Under the pieces are notes generated by a model that was not told the DNA's origin, did not search any database, and saw nothing but the letters and a program-made list of their open reading frames with translations. A stretch of DNA of 64,000 nucleotides from Methylobacterium bullatum (GTDB taxonomy: Bacteria; Pseudomonadota; Alphaproteobacteria; Rhizobiales; Beijerinckiaceae). Below are positions 37,001-44,913 of this stretch, one piece after another; within the stretch, counting starts at the first letter, position 1; every line of letters starts with the position of its first letter. Both the position numbers and the translations under genes were made by a program. The stretch spans positions 4,438,001 to 4,502,000 of the forward strand of contig LR743504.1 in assembly GCA_902712845.1 (NCBI GenBank). Reading direction: 5' to 3'.

Positions 37001-37710
37001 ACCCGCGCCACCGCCTCGTCACCACCAAGTACAACCCCGCCCGCACCTGGACGCCTGAGAACGCGGTGGGCATCGGCGGCGCCTATATGTGCATCTACGG
37101 CATGGAGGGGCCGGGCGGGTACCAGCTCTTCGGCCGCACCATCCAGATCTGGAACACCTGGCGGATGACGAAGGAGTTCGCTCCCGGCCATCCCTGGCTG
37201 CTGCGCCCGTTCGACCGCATCCGCTTCTTCCCCGTGAGCCACGACGAGCTGACGGAGGCGCGGGCCGCCTTCCCGCACGGGGCCTACCCTCTACGGATCG
37301 AGGAGGGGACGTTCTCCTATGCCGAGCATCGGGCCGAGCTCGCCCGCAACGCCGTCGAGATCACGCAGGCGAAGCTCCGCCAGCAGACCGCCTTCGAGGC
37401 CGAGCGGCAGCGCTGGCAGGATGAGGGGCTCGACAGTTTCGTCGCCGACGAGGGTGCGCCCGTGGGCGAGGAGGATGCGGTGCCCGCCGGCCATGTGGGC
37501 GTGCCGACCACCGTGCCGGGCAATGTCTGGAAGGTGCTGGTCGAGGAAGGCCAGAGCGTCGCGGCCGGCGAGACGGTGGCGATCCTCGAATCGATGAAGA
37601 TGGAGATCGCCGTTTCCGCCCCGGTGGCGGGAATCGTGCGTGAGGTCCGGGTGAAGCCGGGCCGCACCCTGCGCGGCGGCGATCTCGTCGCCATCCTCCA
37701 GGAGATCTGA
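34048..37710 (+). CDS. uca: Urea/guanidine carboxylase (biotin-dependent)
   Basis: A 1220-residue biotin enzyme that carboxylates urea or guanidine with ATP and bicarbonate. Domains: biotin carboxylase (about 1-445, with KSTAGGGGIGMRL), carboxyltransferase A/B part (about 450-745), carboxyltransferase C/D part (about 815-1010), a linker domain, and the biotinyl domain ending ESMKMEIAV with biotinylated Lys1184. Because two DUF1989 genes lie directly upstream, guanidine is the likelier substrate; the sequence alone does not settle it. Residues about 757-793, between the two carboxyltransferase parts, are encoded by a type A palindrome read in frame. Confidence 0.93.
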   Translation: MFGKILIANRGEIARRIARTCRRMGVASVAVYSDADRFTRGVLEADEAVRLGPAPAAESYLNVEAVIAACKATGAQAVHPGYGFLSENVAFAERLAAEGIVFIGPKPEHLRAFGLKHTARDLARASGVPLLPGTGLLPDLDAAIAAAETIGYPVMLKSTAGGGGIGMRLCASADELREHYTSVERTARASFGDARVYLERFVGEARHVEVQIFGDGAGRVVALGERDCSLQRRNQKVIEETPAPGLSDAVRARLHAASVALGESVAYASAGTVEYIYDPVREDFSFLEVNTRLQVEHPVTEAVFGIDLVEWMIRQAAGEDVIAAAGPLVPRGAAMEARLYAEIPHANFAPSAGLLTEVRFPPEARIDGWIETGTEVTTHYDPMLAKIIVTGEDRPAALAALRQALADSAVSGIETNLDYLRAIAGSELFASGRVATTALRDFPYAPRSIEVLVPGAQSSLQELPGRIGLWHVGVPPSGPMDARSFRDANALVGNPPDTCALELTVSGPTLRFHAAATVALAGAAMTARLDGVAQPHGKAFAVEPGQTLSVGAIAGPGQRSYLALRGGFAAPVVLGSRATFALGAFGGHATGVLKAGDVLHLGDAPCVEASMPEPASLTHAWEIGVVYGPHGAPDFFRDEDISDLFSASYEVHFNSARTGVRLVGPTPLWARSDGGEAGLHPSNLHDNAYAIGSIDFTGDMPILLGPDGPSLGGFVCPAVIARDEQWKMGQLRPGDTVRFTAVERAGDDSLVLSQPHPHPEAPERSGGLEGGLQRTPRPLEASFEAADAAPQDEVVGLGGGKARAGSPILATDSSGPVPVVYRRQGDDNLLVEYGPMALDIGIRLRVHLLAEAVAEARLPGLIDLTPGIRSLQIHYDGTTLPRSRLLGQLREIEAALPAVEDVTVPSRVVHLPLSWNDPQAELAMRKYQELVRPNAPWCPSNIEFIRRINGLESDADVKRIIFDASYLVMGLGDVYLGAPVATPVDPRHRLVTTKYNPARTWTPENAVGIGGAYMCIYGMEGPGGYQLFGRTIQIWNTWRMTKEFAPGHPWLLRPFDRIRFFPVSHDELTEARAAFPHGAYPLRIEEGTFSYAEHRAELARNAVEITQAKLRQQTAFEAERQRWQDEGLDSFVADEGAPVGEEDAVPAGHVGVPTTVPGNVWKVLVEEGQSVAAGETVAILESMKMEIAVSAPVAGIVREVRVKPGRTLRGGDLVAILQEI
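36316..36427. repeat. Type A palindromic repeat inside the carboxylase gene
   Basis: CCTCATCCTGAGG...GGCCTCGAAGGAGGGCTCCAG and its inverse CTGGAGGCCTCCTTCGAGG...CCTCAGGATGAGG form a full pair, like those at 1.1 and 25.3 kb, within an uninterrupted reading frame. Confidence 0.9.
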
Positions 37711-37714
37711 GCGG

Positions 37715-39532
37715 ATGAGAGAGCCGACCGACATGCTGCCGACCATCCCCGACCTGTCGACCCTGCGCGACCTCTACGCCTCGGGGCGTGCCACACCCGT
37801 GACCGTCGCCGAAGCCGTCGCCGACCGGATGGAGGCGTCGACGGACCCCGCCATCTTCATCACCGCCCTCGACCGTGAGGCATTGGTGAGCGCGGCGCGG
37901 GACCTGATGGCGCGCCACCCCGAGCCGAACTCCCTGCCGCTCTGGGGCGTGCCCTTCGCGGTGAAGGACAATATCGACGTCGCCGGCCTGCCGACGACGG
38001 CGGCCTGCCCGGCCTTCGCCTACACGGCGGAGGCGGATGCCGAGGTGGTGGCGCGCCTGAAGGCGGCGGGTGCGTTCTGCACGGGCAAGACCAATCTCGA
38101 CCAGTTCGCCACCGGCCTCAACGGCACCCGCTCGCCCTACGGCGCGCCGCGCAGCGTGTTCAGCGCCGCCCATGTCTCGGGCGGGTCGAGCTCCGGCTCG
38201 GCCGTCGCCGTGGCGGCGGGGCTCGCGAGCTTTTCGCTGGGCACCGACACGGCCGGTTCCGGCCGCGTGCCGGCGATGTTCAACAACCTCGTGGGGATCA
38301 AGCCGACGCCGGGCCTGTTCAGCACGACGGGCCTCGTCCCCGCCTGCCGCAGCCTCGACTGCATCAGCATCTTCGCTGCGACCGTCAGCGACGGTCTCGC
38401 GATCCGCCGCATCGCGGAAGGTTACGACGCCGCCGATCCGTTCTCGCGGCGGGCGGTGCCGCATCCCCTCCCCGCCCGGGGCCTGCGCTTCGGCGTCCCG
38501 ATTCCGGCCGAGCGCGAGTTCTACGGCGATGCCGAGCGCGAGGCGCTCTACGATGCGGCCATCGCCCGCCTCGAAGCGCTGGGCGCCGTGGCGGTGCCAT
38601 TCGATTACGCGCCCTTCCGCGAGATCGCGACCCTGCTCTACAACGGGCCGTGGGTGGCCGAGCGCCTGGCCGCCATCGCCGCGTTCTTCGCCGGGAATGC
38701 CGAGGCCCTCGACCCGAGCGTGAGGAGCATCGTCGAGTCCGCCAAGGGCTACAGCGCCGTCGACGCGTTCGAGGGGCGCTACGCGTTCGAGGCCCTGCGG
38801 CGGCGCACCGAGGCGACCTGGGCGGAGGTCGACATCCTGCTCCTGCCGACCTCCCCCACCACCTACACGGTGGAGGAGATGCGGGCCGACCCGATCCGCC
38901 TCAACAGCCATTTCGGGCATTACACCAACTTCGCCAACCTTCTCGGCCTCGCCGCGATAGCGGTGCCCGGAGGCTTCGGCGCCGATGGATTACCCGGCGG
39001 CGTGACGCTCGTCGGCCCCGGCTTCAGCGACGAGGCTTTGGGCCCCTGGGCCGACGCGCTCCACCGCGCGGCCGCGTGCGGGATGGGGATCGCGCGCGGC
39101 GCGACCCTGCCCGAGGCCAGCCGGGTGCCGGCCCCGGAGGCGGACGAGATCGCCATCGCGGTGGTGGGCGCCCATCTCACGGGGCTCCCGCTCAACCACC
39201 AGCTCACCGATCTCGGCGGCAGGAAGGTGCGGGCGGCGCGGACGTCGGGCGCGTACCGCCTCTACGCCCTGCCCGGCACCCAGCCGGCCAAGCCCGGTCT
39301 GGTCCACGAGCCGGGCTTTGCCGGCGGCGGGTTGGAGGTGGAGATCTGGGCCCTGCCCCCGGCGGGCTTCGGCCGCTTCGCCGCCGCGATCCCCGCCCCC
39401 CTCGGCATCGGCAAGCTCACCCTGGAGGACGGCTCGGACGTCTCCGGGTTCCTGTGCGAGGCCCATGCGGTGGCGGGCGCCGAGGACATCACCCGCCATG
39501 GCGGCTGGCGCGCCTATCTCGCCTCCCGCTGA
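37715..39532 (+). CDS. atzF: Allophanate hydrolase
   Basis: A 605-residue amidase-signature enzyme converting allophanate to two ammonia and two CO2. The amidase domain (about 1-455) holds the Ser-Ser-Lys triad: Lys84 (VKDNIDVAG), the cis-Ser in SGGSSSGSAV (about 160) and the nucleophile Ser182 (TDTAGSGRVP). The C-terminal 150 residues are the extra domain typical of AtzF/DUR1,2. It is 4 bases after the carboxylase and completes the guanidine/urea degradation route. An alternative ATG lies at 37733. It is the last gene of the operon. Confidence 0.95.
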   Translation: MREPTDMLPTIPDLSTLRDLYASGRATPVTVAEAVADRMEASTDPAIFITALDREALVSAARDLMARHPEPNSLPLWGVPFAVKDNIDVAGLPTTAACPAFAYTAEADAEVVARLKAAGAFCTGKTNLDQFATGLNGTRSPYGAPRSVFSAAHVSGGSSSGSAVAVAAGLASFSLGTDTAGSGRVPAMFNNLVGIKPTPGLFSTTGLVPACRSLDCISIFAATVSDGLAIRRIAEGYDAADPFSRRAVPHPLPARGLRFGVPIPAEREFYGDAEREALYDAAIARLEALGAVAVPFDYAPFREIATLLYNGPWVAERLAAIAAFFAGNAEALDPSVRSIVESAKGYSAVDAFEGRYAFEALRRRTEATWAEVDILLLPTSPTTYTVEEMRADPIRLNSHFGHYTNFANLLGLAAIAVPGGFGADGLPGGVTLVGPGFSDEALGPWADALHRAAACGMGIARGATLPEASRVPAPEADEIAIAVVGAHLTGLPLNHQLTDLGGRKVRAARTSGAYRLYALPGTQPAKPGLVHEPGFAGGGLEVEIWALPPAGFGRFAAAIPAPLGIGKLTLEDGSDVSGFLCEAHAVAGAEDITRHGGWRAYLASR

Positions 39533-39541
39533 CGCATCCCG

Positions 39542-40615
39542 TCAGGACACGGGCTGCGATCCGGCCTCCGGCGAAGCGGGAATCCCGCCCGCCGGCGACC
39601 ACAGCCTTTCGCAAAAGAAGCGCTCGCGCAGGAGCATCACCAGAGCCGCGCGCTTGTGCGGGAAATCAAAGGTCTTGATCCGCGCGAAGCCCGACCGCTC
39701 CAGGTTGCGCAATTGCTGGACATGGTCCGCCTTGGGCTCGCCGACGATCCGCTCCGTGCGCGGGTCGTCGAGGAAGAGCGCGTGCATCAGCGAGGGCAGC
39801 CAGGCCGAGATGTAGGCCTTGCCGCGAAACCGGCTCTCGCCGATCAGGACATGCCAGCCGCGATCGTAATCCTGCACGTCGTAGAAGGGGGCGAGGCGGT
39901 TCTCCTTGGCCCAGTAGATCTCGAAATAGCCGAACGGCTCGCCACCGATTGTCCCGATCAGCGGGATCATGTGCGGATCAGCGATGAGGCCGGCGAGATA
40001 GGCCTCGTGCTTGTCGCGTTCGCCGGCCTCGCCCCAGGCGGCATCGACCACCGGATCGTTGAACCAGCGATGCAGGGTATCGACGTCGTCGATTGTGGCG
40101 GCGCGGAACGCCACGGCCTGTCCGAGCCAGGGGATGAAGCGGGAATAGATCACGCCCTTGGGCTTCGGCGGCCGCTGCGGATGGCGCTTGCCGCCGCTCA
40201 TCACCAGCCGCGCCGGAAAATCGCGCGATGCCAGGTTGGCGAGCCAGGGTTCGGGGCGCTGCCACAGCATCGTGGGATCGACGCCGAGGCCGTCTCCCTC
40301 CCGCACGGCGAGGCCGCGTTCCATCAGGGAATCGGCGAGGCCGGCGAAGCTCGCGGGATCGAGGCCGATCCGCTCGGCCTCGGGATTGGTCGCCGAGACC
40401 GTCTCGAAGGCCGCCGTGACACTGGTGAGGACGTCTCGCGGGTCGGGTCTCACCGGCTCCTCGATGGAGAGATGCAGGCCGGTTCCCTTCTGGAGTCGCA
40501 GACGGAGACCGACCCGGCCTTCCGCCACGACGCTGAGCCGGTCGCCATCGCGATAAACTTCGAGGGGACGGCCCGTCGCCTCGCCGCATCGAAAGGGTGC
40601 TGTCGTCCGGAGCAT
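39542..40615 (-). CDS. GNAT acetyltransferase, siderophore biosynthesis type (IucB/AlcB-like)
   Basis: About 357 residues. The C-terminal 190 residues are a GNAT domain of the kind that acetylates N-hydroxy amines in hydroxamate siderophore synthesis: FRAATIDDVDTLHRWFNDP, FGYFEIYWAKENRLAPFYD, RGWHVLIGESRFRGKAY and RNLERSGFARIKTFDFPHKRA. The N-terminal part (about 1-150) is a separate, less conserved domain. The start is uncertain: I used the ATG at 40615, but the frame stays open to ATGs at 40714 and 40774. It diverges from a FecI-like sigma factor, with an Irr-like box between, consistent with iron control. No other siderophore synthesis gene is adjacent. Confidence 0.8.
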   Translation of the reverse strand: MLRTTAPFRCGEATGRPLEVYRDGDRLSVVAEGRVGLRLRLQKGTGLHLSIEEPVRPDPRDVLTSVTAAFETVSATNPEAERIGLDPASFAGLADSLMERGLAVREGDGLGVDPTMLWQRPEPWLANLASRDFPARLVMSGGKRHPQRPPKPKGVIYSRFIPWLGQAVAFRAATIDDVDTLHRWFNDPVVDAAWGEAGERDKHEAYLAGLIADPHMIPLIGTIGGEPFGYFEIYWAKENRLAPFYDVQDYDRGWHVLIGESRFRGKAYISAWLPSLMHALFLDDPRTERIVGEPKADHVQQLRNLERSGFARIKTFDFPHKRAALVMLLRERFFCERLWSPAGGIPASPEAGSQPVS

Positions 40616-40977
40616 CGCGTCTCGTCGTTGGCTGGAACCGGCATCCGCGAACGGGGACGCCCTCTCGATAGAGGACGACCGGCGGCGTGGTGAATTTAGT
40701 GGCGCTGACGACATTTCCGGCAATCGCACGCGGCACGGCCGAATGATCCGGGGCCAGCCGCCCCGCGCCGTCACCTCACGGCCTATCTAACGCTACACGG
40801 GTAAGATAGGCTGGATGCAACCGATCACGATCCGAAGATGTCGCTGCTCATGCAAAGGATGATCTGCGGCCATGCAAAACCGCGATTCGGGCGGATGCGG
40901 TGTCTTGCGGCAGCATAAGTCCTTCCAAGCGAGCCTAAATCCCCACCAAACCGTCATTCTCGACTATCGGATGTGAG

Positions 40978-40994
40978 TTTAGAAGACTTCTAAT
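40978..40994. promoter_or_regulatory. Irr/ICE-like iron-control box
   Basis: TTTAGAA-GAC-TTCTAAT matches the alphaproteobacterial iron control element TTTAGAA-N3-TTCTAAA at all but the last base. It lies in an AT-rich part of the gap between the acetyltransferase and the sigma factor, 158 bases before the latter. The remaining gap (from about 40616) holds no gene that I can see. Confidence 0.6.
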
Positions 40995-41151
40995 TCAAAT
41001 ATTTTCTGACCAAAGCGCCCTTGTAAGTCTGTGAAATTTCCCTCTTTAGCCTCGTTGTCTGAGGTGGGGGTGGCACTTGCCCGGCGATGTGGCGCGGCGG
41101 GGTGGTTTCCCCCGGTTTCGTCCTGGCCTGCACATTCGAAGAAGGTCGTCC

Positions 41152-41694
41152 ATGGGACAACGTCATACGCACGAGACGCGCAGCGACATCGACGCCCCGC
41201 TGCTCTCCACTCTCATCGCCGAGCAATCGGGCCTCGTCGCCTACGCGACGCAGATCCTGCACGATCGCTCCGCGGCGGAGGATGTTGTGCAGGAAGTGGT
41301 GCTCAAGCTCTGCGAGGAGCCGGCCGCCGACCTGCGTCGGGGCCGCCGCATCGAGGCGCCGGTGCCTTACCTGCGGCGGATGGTGCGGAACGCCGCCATC
41401 GACTGGGCGCGCCGGACCTTGCGCGAGCGCTGCCGCTTCGTGCCGGACGAACTGGCCGAGGCCGTCGCCGCTCCCTGCGCCTGCCCTCAGGATCGTCTCG
41501 AACAATGCCAGGCCCTGAAGGCCGCCCTGGCCGCGCTGGAGACGACGTCGGAGCGCACCCGCCGGGTCTTCCTCGCCCACAGGATCGACGGCGTGCCGCA
41601 GACCGTCCTCGCCCGCGAGAACGGCGTCTCCCCGACGCTGGTGAATTTCATGATCCGTGACGGCACGGCCCTGTGCCGATCCGCCGCCGCTTGA
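41152..41694 (+). CDS. ECF sigma factor, FecI-like
   Basis: A 180-residue ECF sigma factor. Region 2 (about 20-85) has GLVAYATQILHDRSAAEDVVQEVVL and YLRRMVRNAAIDWARR; region 4 (about 115-170) has RTRRVFLAHRIDGVPQTVLA followed by a helix-turn-helix ENGVSPTLVNFMI. This pattern is that of FecI-type sigma factors directing iron-siderophore uptake genes. The ATG at 41152 has GAAGG upstream. No FecR anti-sigma or TonB-dependent receptor follows; the next feature is a tRNA. Probably iron-regulated through the upstream Irr-like box. Confidence 0.88.
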   Translation: MGQRHTHETRSDIDAPLLSTLIAEQSGLVAYATQILHDRSAAEDVVQEVVLKLCEEPAADLRRGRRIEAPVPYLRRMVRNAAIDWARRTLRERCRFVPDELAEAVAAPCACPQDRLEQCQALKAALAALETTSERTRRVFLAHRIDGVPQTVLARENGVSPTLVNFMIRDGTALCRSAAA

Positions 41695-41875
41695 GTCGGT
41701 TTCGCGCCGGTACGAACCGGCGCCATCCGGCATGGGAGGCCTTTAGGGAAAGGGAGGTCGGATGGCGCTCGAAGCGACGTCCGATGGCGCTTGAAGGCAC
41801 CGTCTCGTGGCGGTGGCGATGACGGGCCACGCGGTCGTCACAAGATCGTTGTTCACCAGGGACTTGAAAGAAACC

Positions 41876-41951
41876 TGGTGGAGCTGAGCGGGATCGAACC
41901 GCTGACCTCCGCAGTGCGATTGCGGCGCTCTCCCATCTGAGCTACAGCCCC
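41876..41951 (-). tRNA. tRNA-Ala (anticodon CGC)
   Basis: The reverse strand folds as a 76-base tRNA with CCA encoded. The acceptor stem GGGGCTG pairs with CAGCTCC and contains the G3:U70 pair that marks alanine tRNAs. The D-arm is GCTC...GAGC, the anticodon stem CCGCA/TGCGG with loop ATCGCAC (anticodon CGC, reading GCG), and the T-arm AGCGG-TTCGATC-CCGCT. Confidence 0.97.
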
Positions 41952-42063
41952 GTTCCGAGGTGCCGGCCTTGTAGGCGCGCGTACCTCGACCTGTCAATTC
42001 CGGAATTCCCGACGTTAGACCCGAGCCTGACAAGGTGGGGCGAACGAGGACATCAGACCGCGC

Positions 42064-42366
42064 ATGTATGCTCTTCTCTGGCTCTTCGACACCGTCGTGC
42101 AGCTCTTCATCTATGTGCTCATCGCCAGCGCCGTGCTGAGCTGGCTCGTGGCCTTCAACGTGGTCAACGTGCGCAACCCGATCGTCTCGCAGATCGGCGA
42201 GGTGCTGTATCGGCTGACCGAGCCGGTCCTTCGCCCGATCCGCAGCATCCTGCCCAATCTCGGCGGCATCGACCTGTCGCCGATCGTCCTCGTGCTCCTG
42301 CTGCTCTTCATCAGCCGCCTCCTGCACGAGGTCATTCCGCCTCAGACCGTCGTCTATGGCGGCTGA
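42064..42366 (+). CDS. YggT family membrane protein
   Basis: A 100-residue integral membrane protein with two hydrophobic segments (about 5-32, TVVQLFIYVLIASAVLSWLVA, and 72-90, SPIVLVLLLLFISRLLHEV). The conserved YggT segment YRLTEPVLRPIRSILP lies between them. The family has been linked to osmotic tolerance and, in some bacteria, cell division or membrane protein placement; exact role unknown. It is 50 bases before the mesaconyl-CoA hydratase gene. Confidence 0.9.
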   Translation: MYALLWLFDTVVQLFIYVLIASAVLSWLVAFNVVNVRNPIVSQIGEVLYRLTEPVLRPIRSILPNLGGIDLSPIVLVLLLLFISRLLHEVIPPQTVVYGG

Positions 42367-42416
42367 GGCCGCGCCGCGCTGAAGGCACAAGAAACACTTC
42401 GAGGGACGACCAAGAG

Positions 42417-43463
42417 ATGAAGACCAATCCCGGCCGATTCTTCGAGGATTACCGCCTCGGCGAGACCATCCGCCATGCCACGCCGCGCACGGTGACGAGC
42501 GGTGACGTCGCGCTCTACACATCGCTCTACGGGCCACGCTTCGCGGTGCAGTCCTCGGATGCTTTCGCCAAGGCGATCGGCTACCCGCAGAGCCCGCTCG
42601 ACGACCTGCTCACCTTCCATGTCGTGTTCGGCAAGACGGTGCCGGACATCTCCTTGAACGCCCTCGCCAATCTCGGCTACGCCGAGGGCGGCTTCCGCCG
42701 GCCGGTCTATCCTGGCGAGACCCTGTCCACGGTCTCCGAGGTGATCGGCCTCAAGGAGAGCTCCAACCGTCAGACCGGCGTGGTCTACGTCCGCTCCACC
42801 GGGTCCGACGCCAACGGCGAGACGGTTCTGAGCTATTGTCGCTGGGTGCTGGTGAAGAAGCGCGACCCCGAGGCAAAGATCGAGCAGGAGCACGTCCCGA
42901 CCTTCGCCAAGGTCGTCGACCCGGCCGATCTCGCCGGCGCCCTGCCGCCGCTGAACGTCGGCGCCTACGATCTCGACCTCGCGGGCTCTCCGCACCGCTT
43001 CGGCGATTACGTGGTCGGTGAGAAGATCGACCATGTCGACGGGATGACCGTCGAGGAGGCCGAGCACCAGATCGCCACGCGCCTCTATCAGAACACCGCC
43101 AAGGTGCATTTCGACGGGTTCGCCGCCAAGGATACCCGCTTTGGCCGTCGCCTGATCTATGGCGGCGTCGTGATCTCGCTGGCCCGCGCGCTCAGCTTCA
43201 ACGGCCTTGGCAACGCCTTCGCGCTCGCGGGCATCAATGCCGGGCGCCACGTGGCACCGCTCTTTGCCGGCGATACCGTCTATGCCTGGAGTGAAGTGCT
43301 TGAAGCCGCAGAGCTTCCCGGCCGCTCCGACATCGGCGCCCTGCGCCTGCGCACCGTCGCTACCAAGAACCAGCCCTGCGGCGCCCACCCGGACAAGACC
43401 GGCGACGGCTACGACCCCGCCGTGATCCTGGACCTGGATTATTGGGCCTTCATGCCTCGCTGA
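42417..43463 (+). CDS. Mesaconyl-CoA hydratase (ethylmalonyl-CoA pathway)
   Basis: A 348-residue double-hotdog MaoC-type hydratase. It hydrates mesaconyl-C1-CoA to beta-methylmalyl-CoA in the ethylmalonyl-CoA pathway of acetyl-CoA assimilation and glyoxylate regeneration. The N-terminal half begins NPGRFFEDYRLGETIRHATPRTV, and both halves have hotdog features, with FASRHG-like catalytic area replaced by SSDAFAKAIGYPQSPLDDL. The length and N-terminus match the R. sphaeroides and M. extorquens enzymes as remembered. I give no symbol because mch and mcd are used differently between genera. The partner methylsuccinyl-CoA dehydrogenase is 7 kb away. Confidence 0.9.
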   Translation: MKTNPGRFFEDYRLGETIRHATPRTVTSGDVALYTSLYGPRFAVQSSDAFAKAIGYPQSPLDDLLTFHVVFGKTVPDISLNALANLGYAEGGFRRPVYPGETLSTVSEVIGLKESSNRQTGVVYVRSTGSDANGETVLSYCRWVLVKKRDPEAKIEQEHVPTFAKVVDPADLAGALPPLNVGAYDLDLAGSPHRFGDYVVGEKIDHVDGMTVEEAEHQIATRLYQNTAKVHFDGFAAKDTRFGRRLIYGGVVISLARALSFNGLGNAFALAGINAGRHVAPLFAGDTVYAWSEVLEAAELPGRSDIGALRLRTVATKNQPCGAHPDKTGDGYDPAVILDLDYWAFMPR

Positions 43464-43472
43464 CGCCCGCGC

Positions 43473-44285
43473 TCAGCTCCCGGCGAACAGACCCGTCACG
43501 GCTTGCCGCAGCGGGTTCTCGGGGTTCGAGAGCAGCCGGATCGCCATCGCGCAGGCGATGGTGACCAGCAGTGGCCGGATCAGTTTCGCACCGAGGCGGA
43601 TCGCCAGGATCGAGCCGATCTGGGCCCCGATGAAGGCTCCGAAGGCCATCGCGATGCCGATGGTCCAGACCACGTGGCCCGAGGCCGCGAACAGGGCGAG
43701 GCTGCCGAGGTTGCTGGCCGCATTGGCAAGCTTGGTGTGGGCGGTGGCACGCACCACGCCGAGCCCGAGCAGCGTCACGAACCCGATCATGTAGAACGCG
43801 CCGGCGCCGGGGCCAAACACGCCGTCGTAGAAGCCGACGGCGGGAGCCCAGGTGAGCGCGAACAGGCCGGGCCGCATCCGCGCCGCCGCGTCCTCGGTGC
43901 TCATCCGCCGGGCGAAGGCGAAATAGAACGCGATCCCGATCAGCAGCACCGGAACGGCCGCGTCGAGAACCGGTCGCGGCAAGAGGCTCACGCAGAGCGC
44001 ACCGCCCACTGACGCGAGACCGGCGGCGAGCGCGATCTTCCAGGCCGCCGGCCAATGGATGTGGCCCCTCCGCGCAAAAGCGATGGTCGATGAGACGGCC
44101 CCCGCACTGCCCTGGAGCTTGTTGGTGGCGATGGCGCTCACCGGATCGAGCCCGGACAGGAGCAGGGCCGGCACCGTGATGAGGCCGCCCCCGCCCGCGA
44201 TGGCATCGACACACCCCGCCGCCACCGCCACCGCGAACAGGCCCGCGACGAGGCTGATGTCGACACCAAAGATCATTCCGCTCAC
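43473..44285 (-). CDS. TSUP family permease (sulfite exporter TauE/SafE type)
   Basis: A 270-residue polytopic membrane protein with about eight hydrophobic segments. It has the internal repeat signature of TSUP/TauE-SafE proteins: CVDAIAGGGGLITVPALLL in the first half and GVFGPGAGAFYMIGFV in the second. Such proteins export sulfite, sulfoacetate or related anions; substrate unknown here. It converges with the hydratase gene (9 bases apart) and follows the L,D-transpeptidase gene on its own strand. Confidence 0.9.
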   Translation of the reverse strand: MSGMIFGVDISLVAGLFAVAVAAGCVDAIAGGGGLITVPALLLSGLDPVSAIATNKLQGSAGAVSSTIAFARRGHIHWPAAWKIALAAGLASVGGALCVSLLPRPVLDAAVPVLLIGIAFYFAFARRMSTEDAAARMRPGLFALTWAPAVGFYDGVFGPGAGAFYMIGFVTLLGLGVVRATAHTKLANAASNLGSLALFAASGHVVWTIGIAMAFGAFIGAQIGSILAIRLGAKLIRPLLVTIACAMAIRLLSNPENPLRQAVTGLFAGS

Positions 44286-44337
44286 TCCTCCGTCCGGTCG
44301 CGACCGACCGGATGCCGGCGGGAGGCGGATGGGGCCT

Positions 44338-44913
44338 TCAGTTGCGCACGATCACCTTCGTGCCGACCTTCACCCGATCGTAGAGGTCGACCACATCCTT
44401 GTTTGTCATGCGGATGCAGCCCGACGAGACGGCGGCGCCCATGGTCTCCGGCTCGTTGGAGCCGTGGATACGGTAGAGCGAGGAGCCGAGATACATCGCC
44501 CGTGCGCCAAGGGGGTTGTCCTGGCCGCCGGCCATGAAGCGCGGCAGGTCGGGCCGCCGGGCCAGCATCTGCGCCGGGGGGCGCCAAGCCGGCCATTCCT
44601 TCTTCATCGTCACCGACTTCTGGCCGGACCAGGAGAAGCCCTGACGGCCGACGCCGACCCCGTAGCGGACGGCCTCGCCGCCGCCGAGCACGTAGTAGAG
44701 CCGCCGCTGACTCGTCGAAACCACGATGGTGCCGGGCTTCTCCGCCCCCTTCCACGCTACCGTCTCGCGCGGGATCGCCTGCTCCTTGAAAATATTCATG
44801 AAGTCGGCGATCGGCCCGCTGTCGAACGGGTTTCCGGCGCTGGCGCCTCCGCACGTGGCGAAGCCCATGCCCATCGCGAGAGCCGTGGCGGCGAAAAGGG
44901 AGCGCGTGCCCAT
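44338..44913 (-). CDS. L,D-transpeptidase (YkuD family)
   Basis: A 191-residue exported enzyme with a signal peptide (about 1-27, LFAATALAMGMGFATCGGASAG). The YkuD catalytic domain spans about 60-190 and includes RRLYYVLGGGEAVRYGVGVG, the conserved His in YRIHGSNEP and the active-site motif SSGCIRM with its Cys. It forms 3-3 peptidoglycan cross-links or attaches proteins to peptidoglycan in the periplasm. The ATG at 44913 gives the signal peptide directly. It is 52 bases upstream of the TSUP gene on the same strand. Confidence 0.93.
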   Translation of the reverse strand: MGTRSLFAATALAMGMGFATCGGASAGNPFDSGPIADFMNIFKEQAIPRETVAWKGAEKPGTIVVSTSQRRLYYVLGGGEAVRYGVGVGRQGFSWSGQKSVTMKKEWPAWRPPAQMLARRPDLPRFMAGGQDNPLGARAMYLGSSLYRIHGSNEPETMGAAVSSGCIRMTNKDVVDLYDRVKVGTKVIVRN

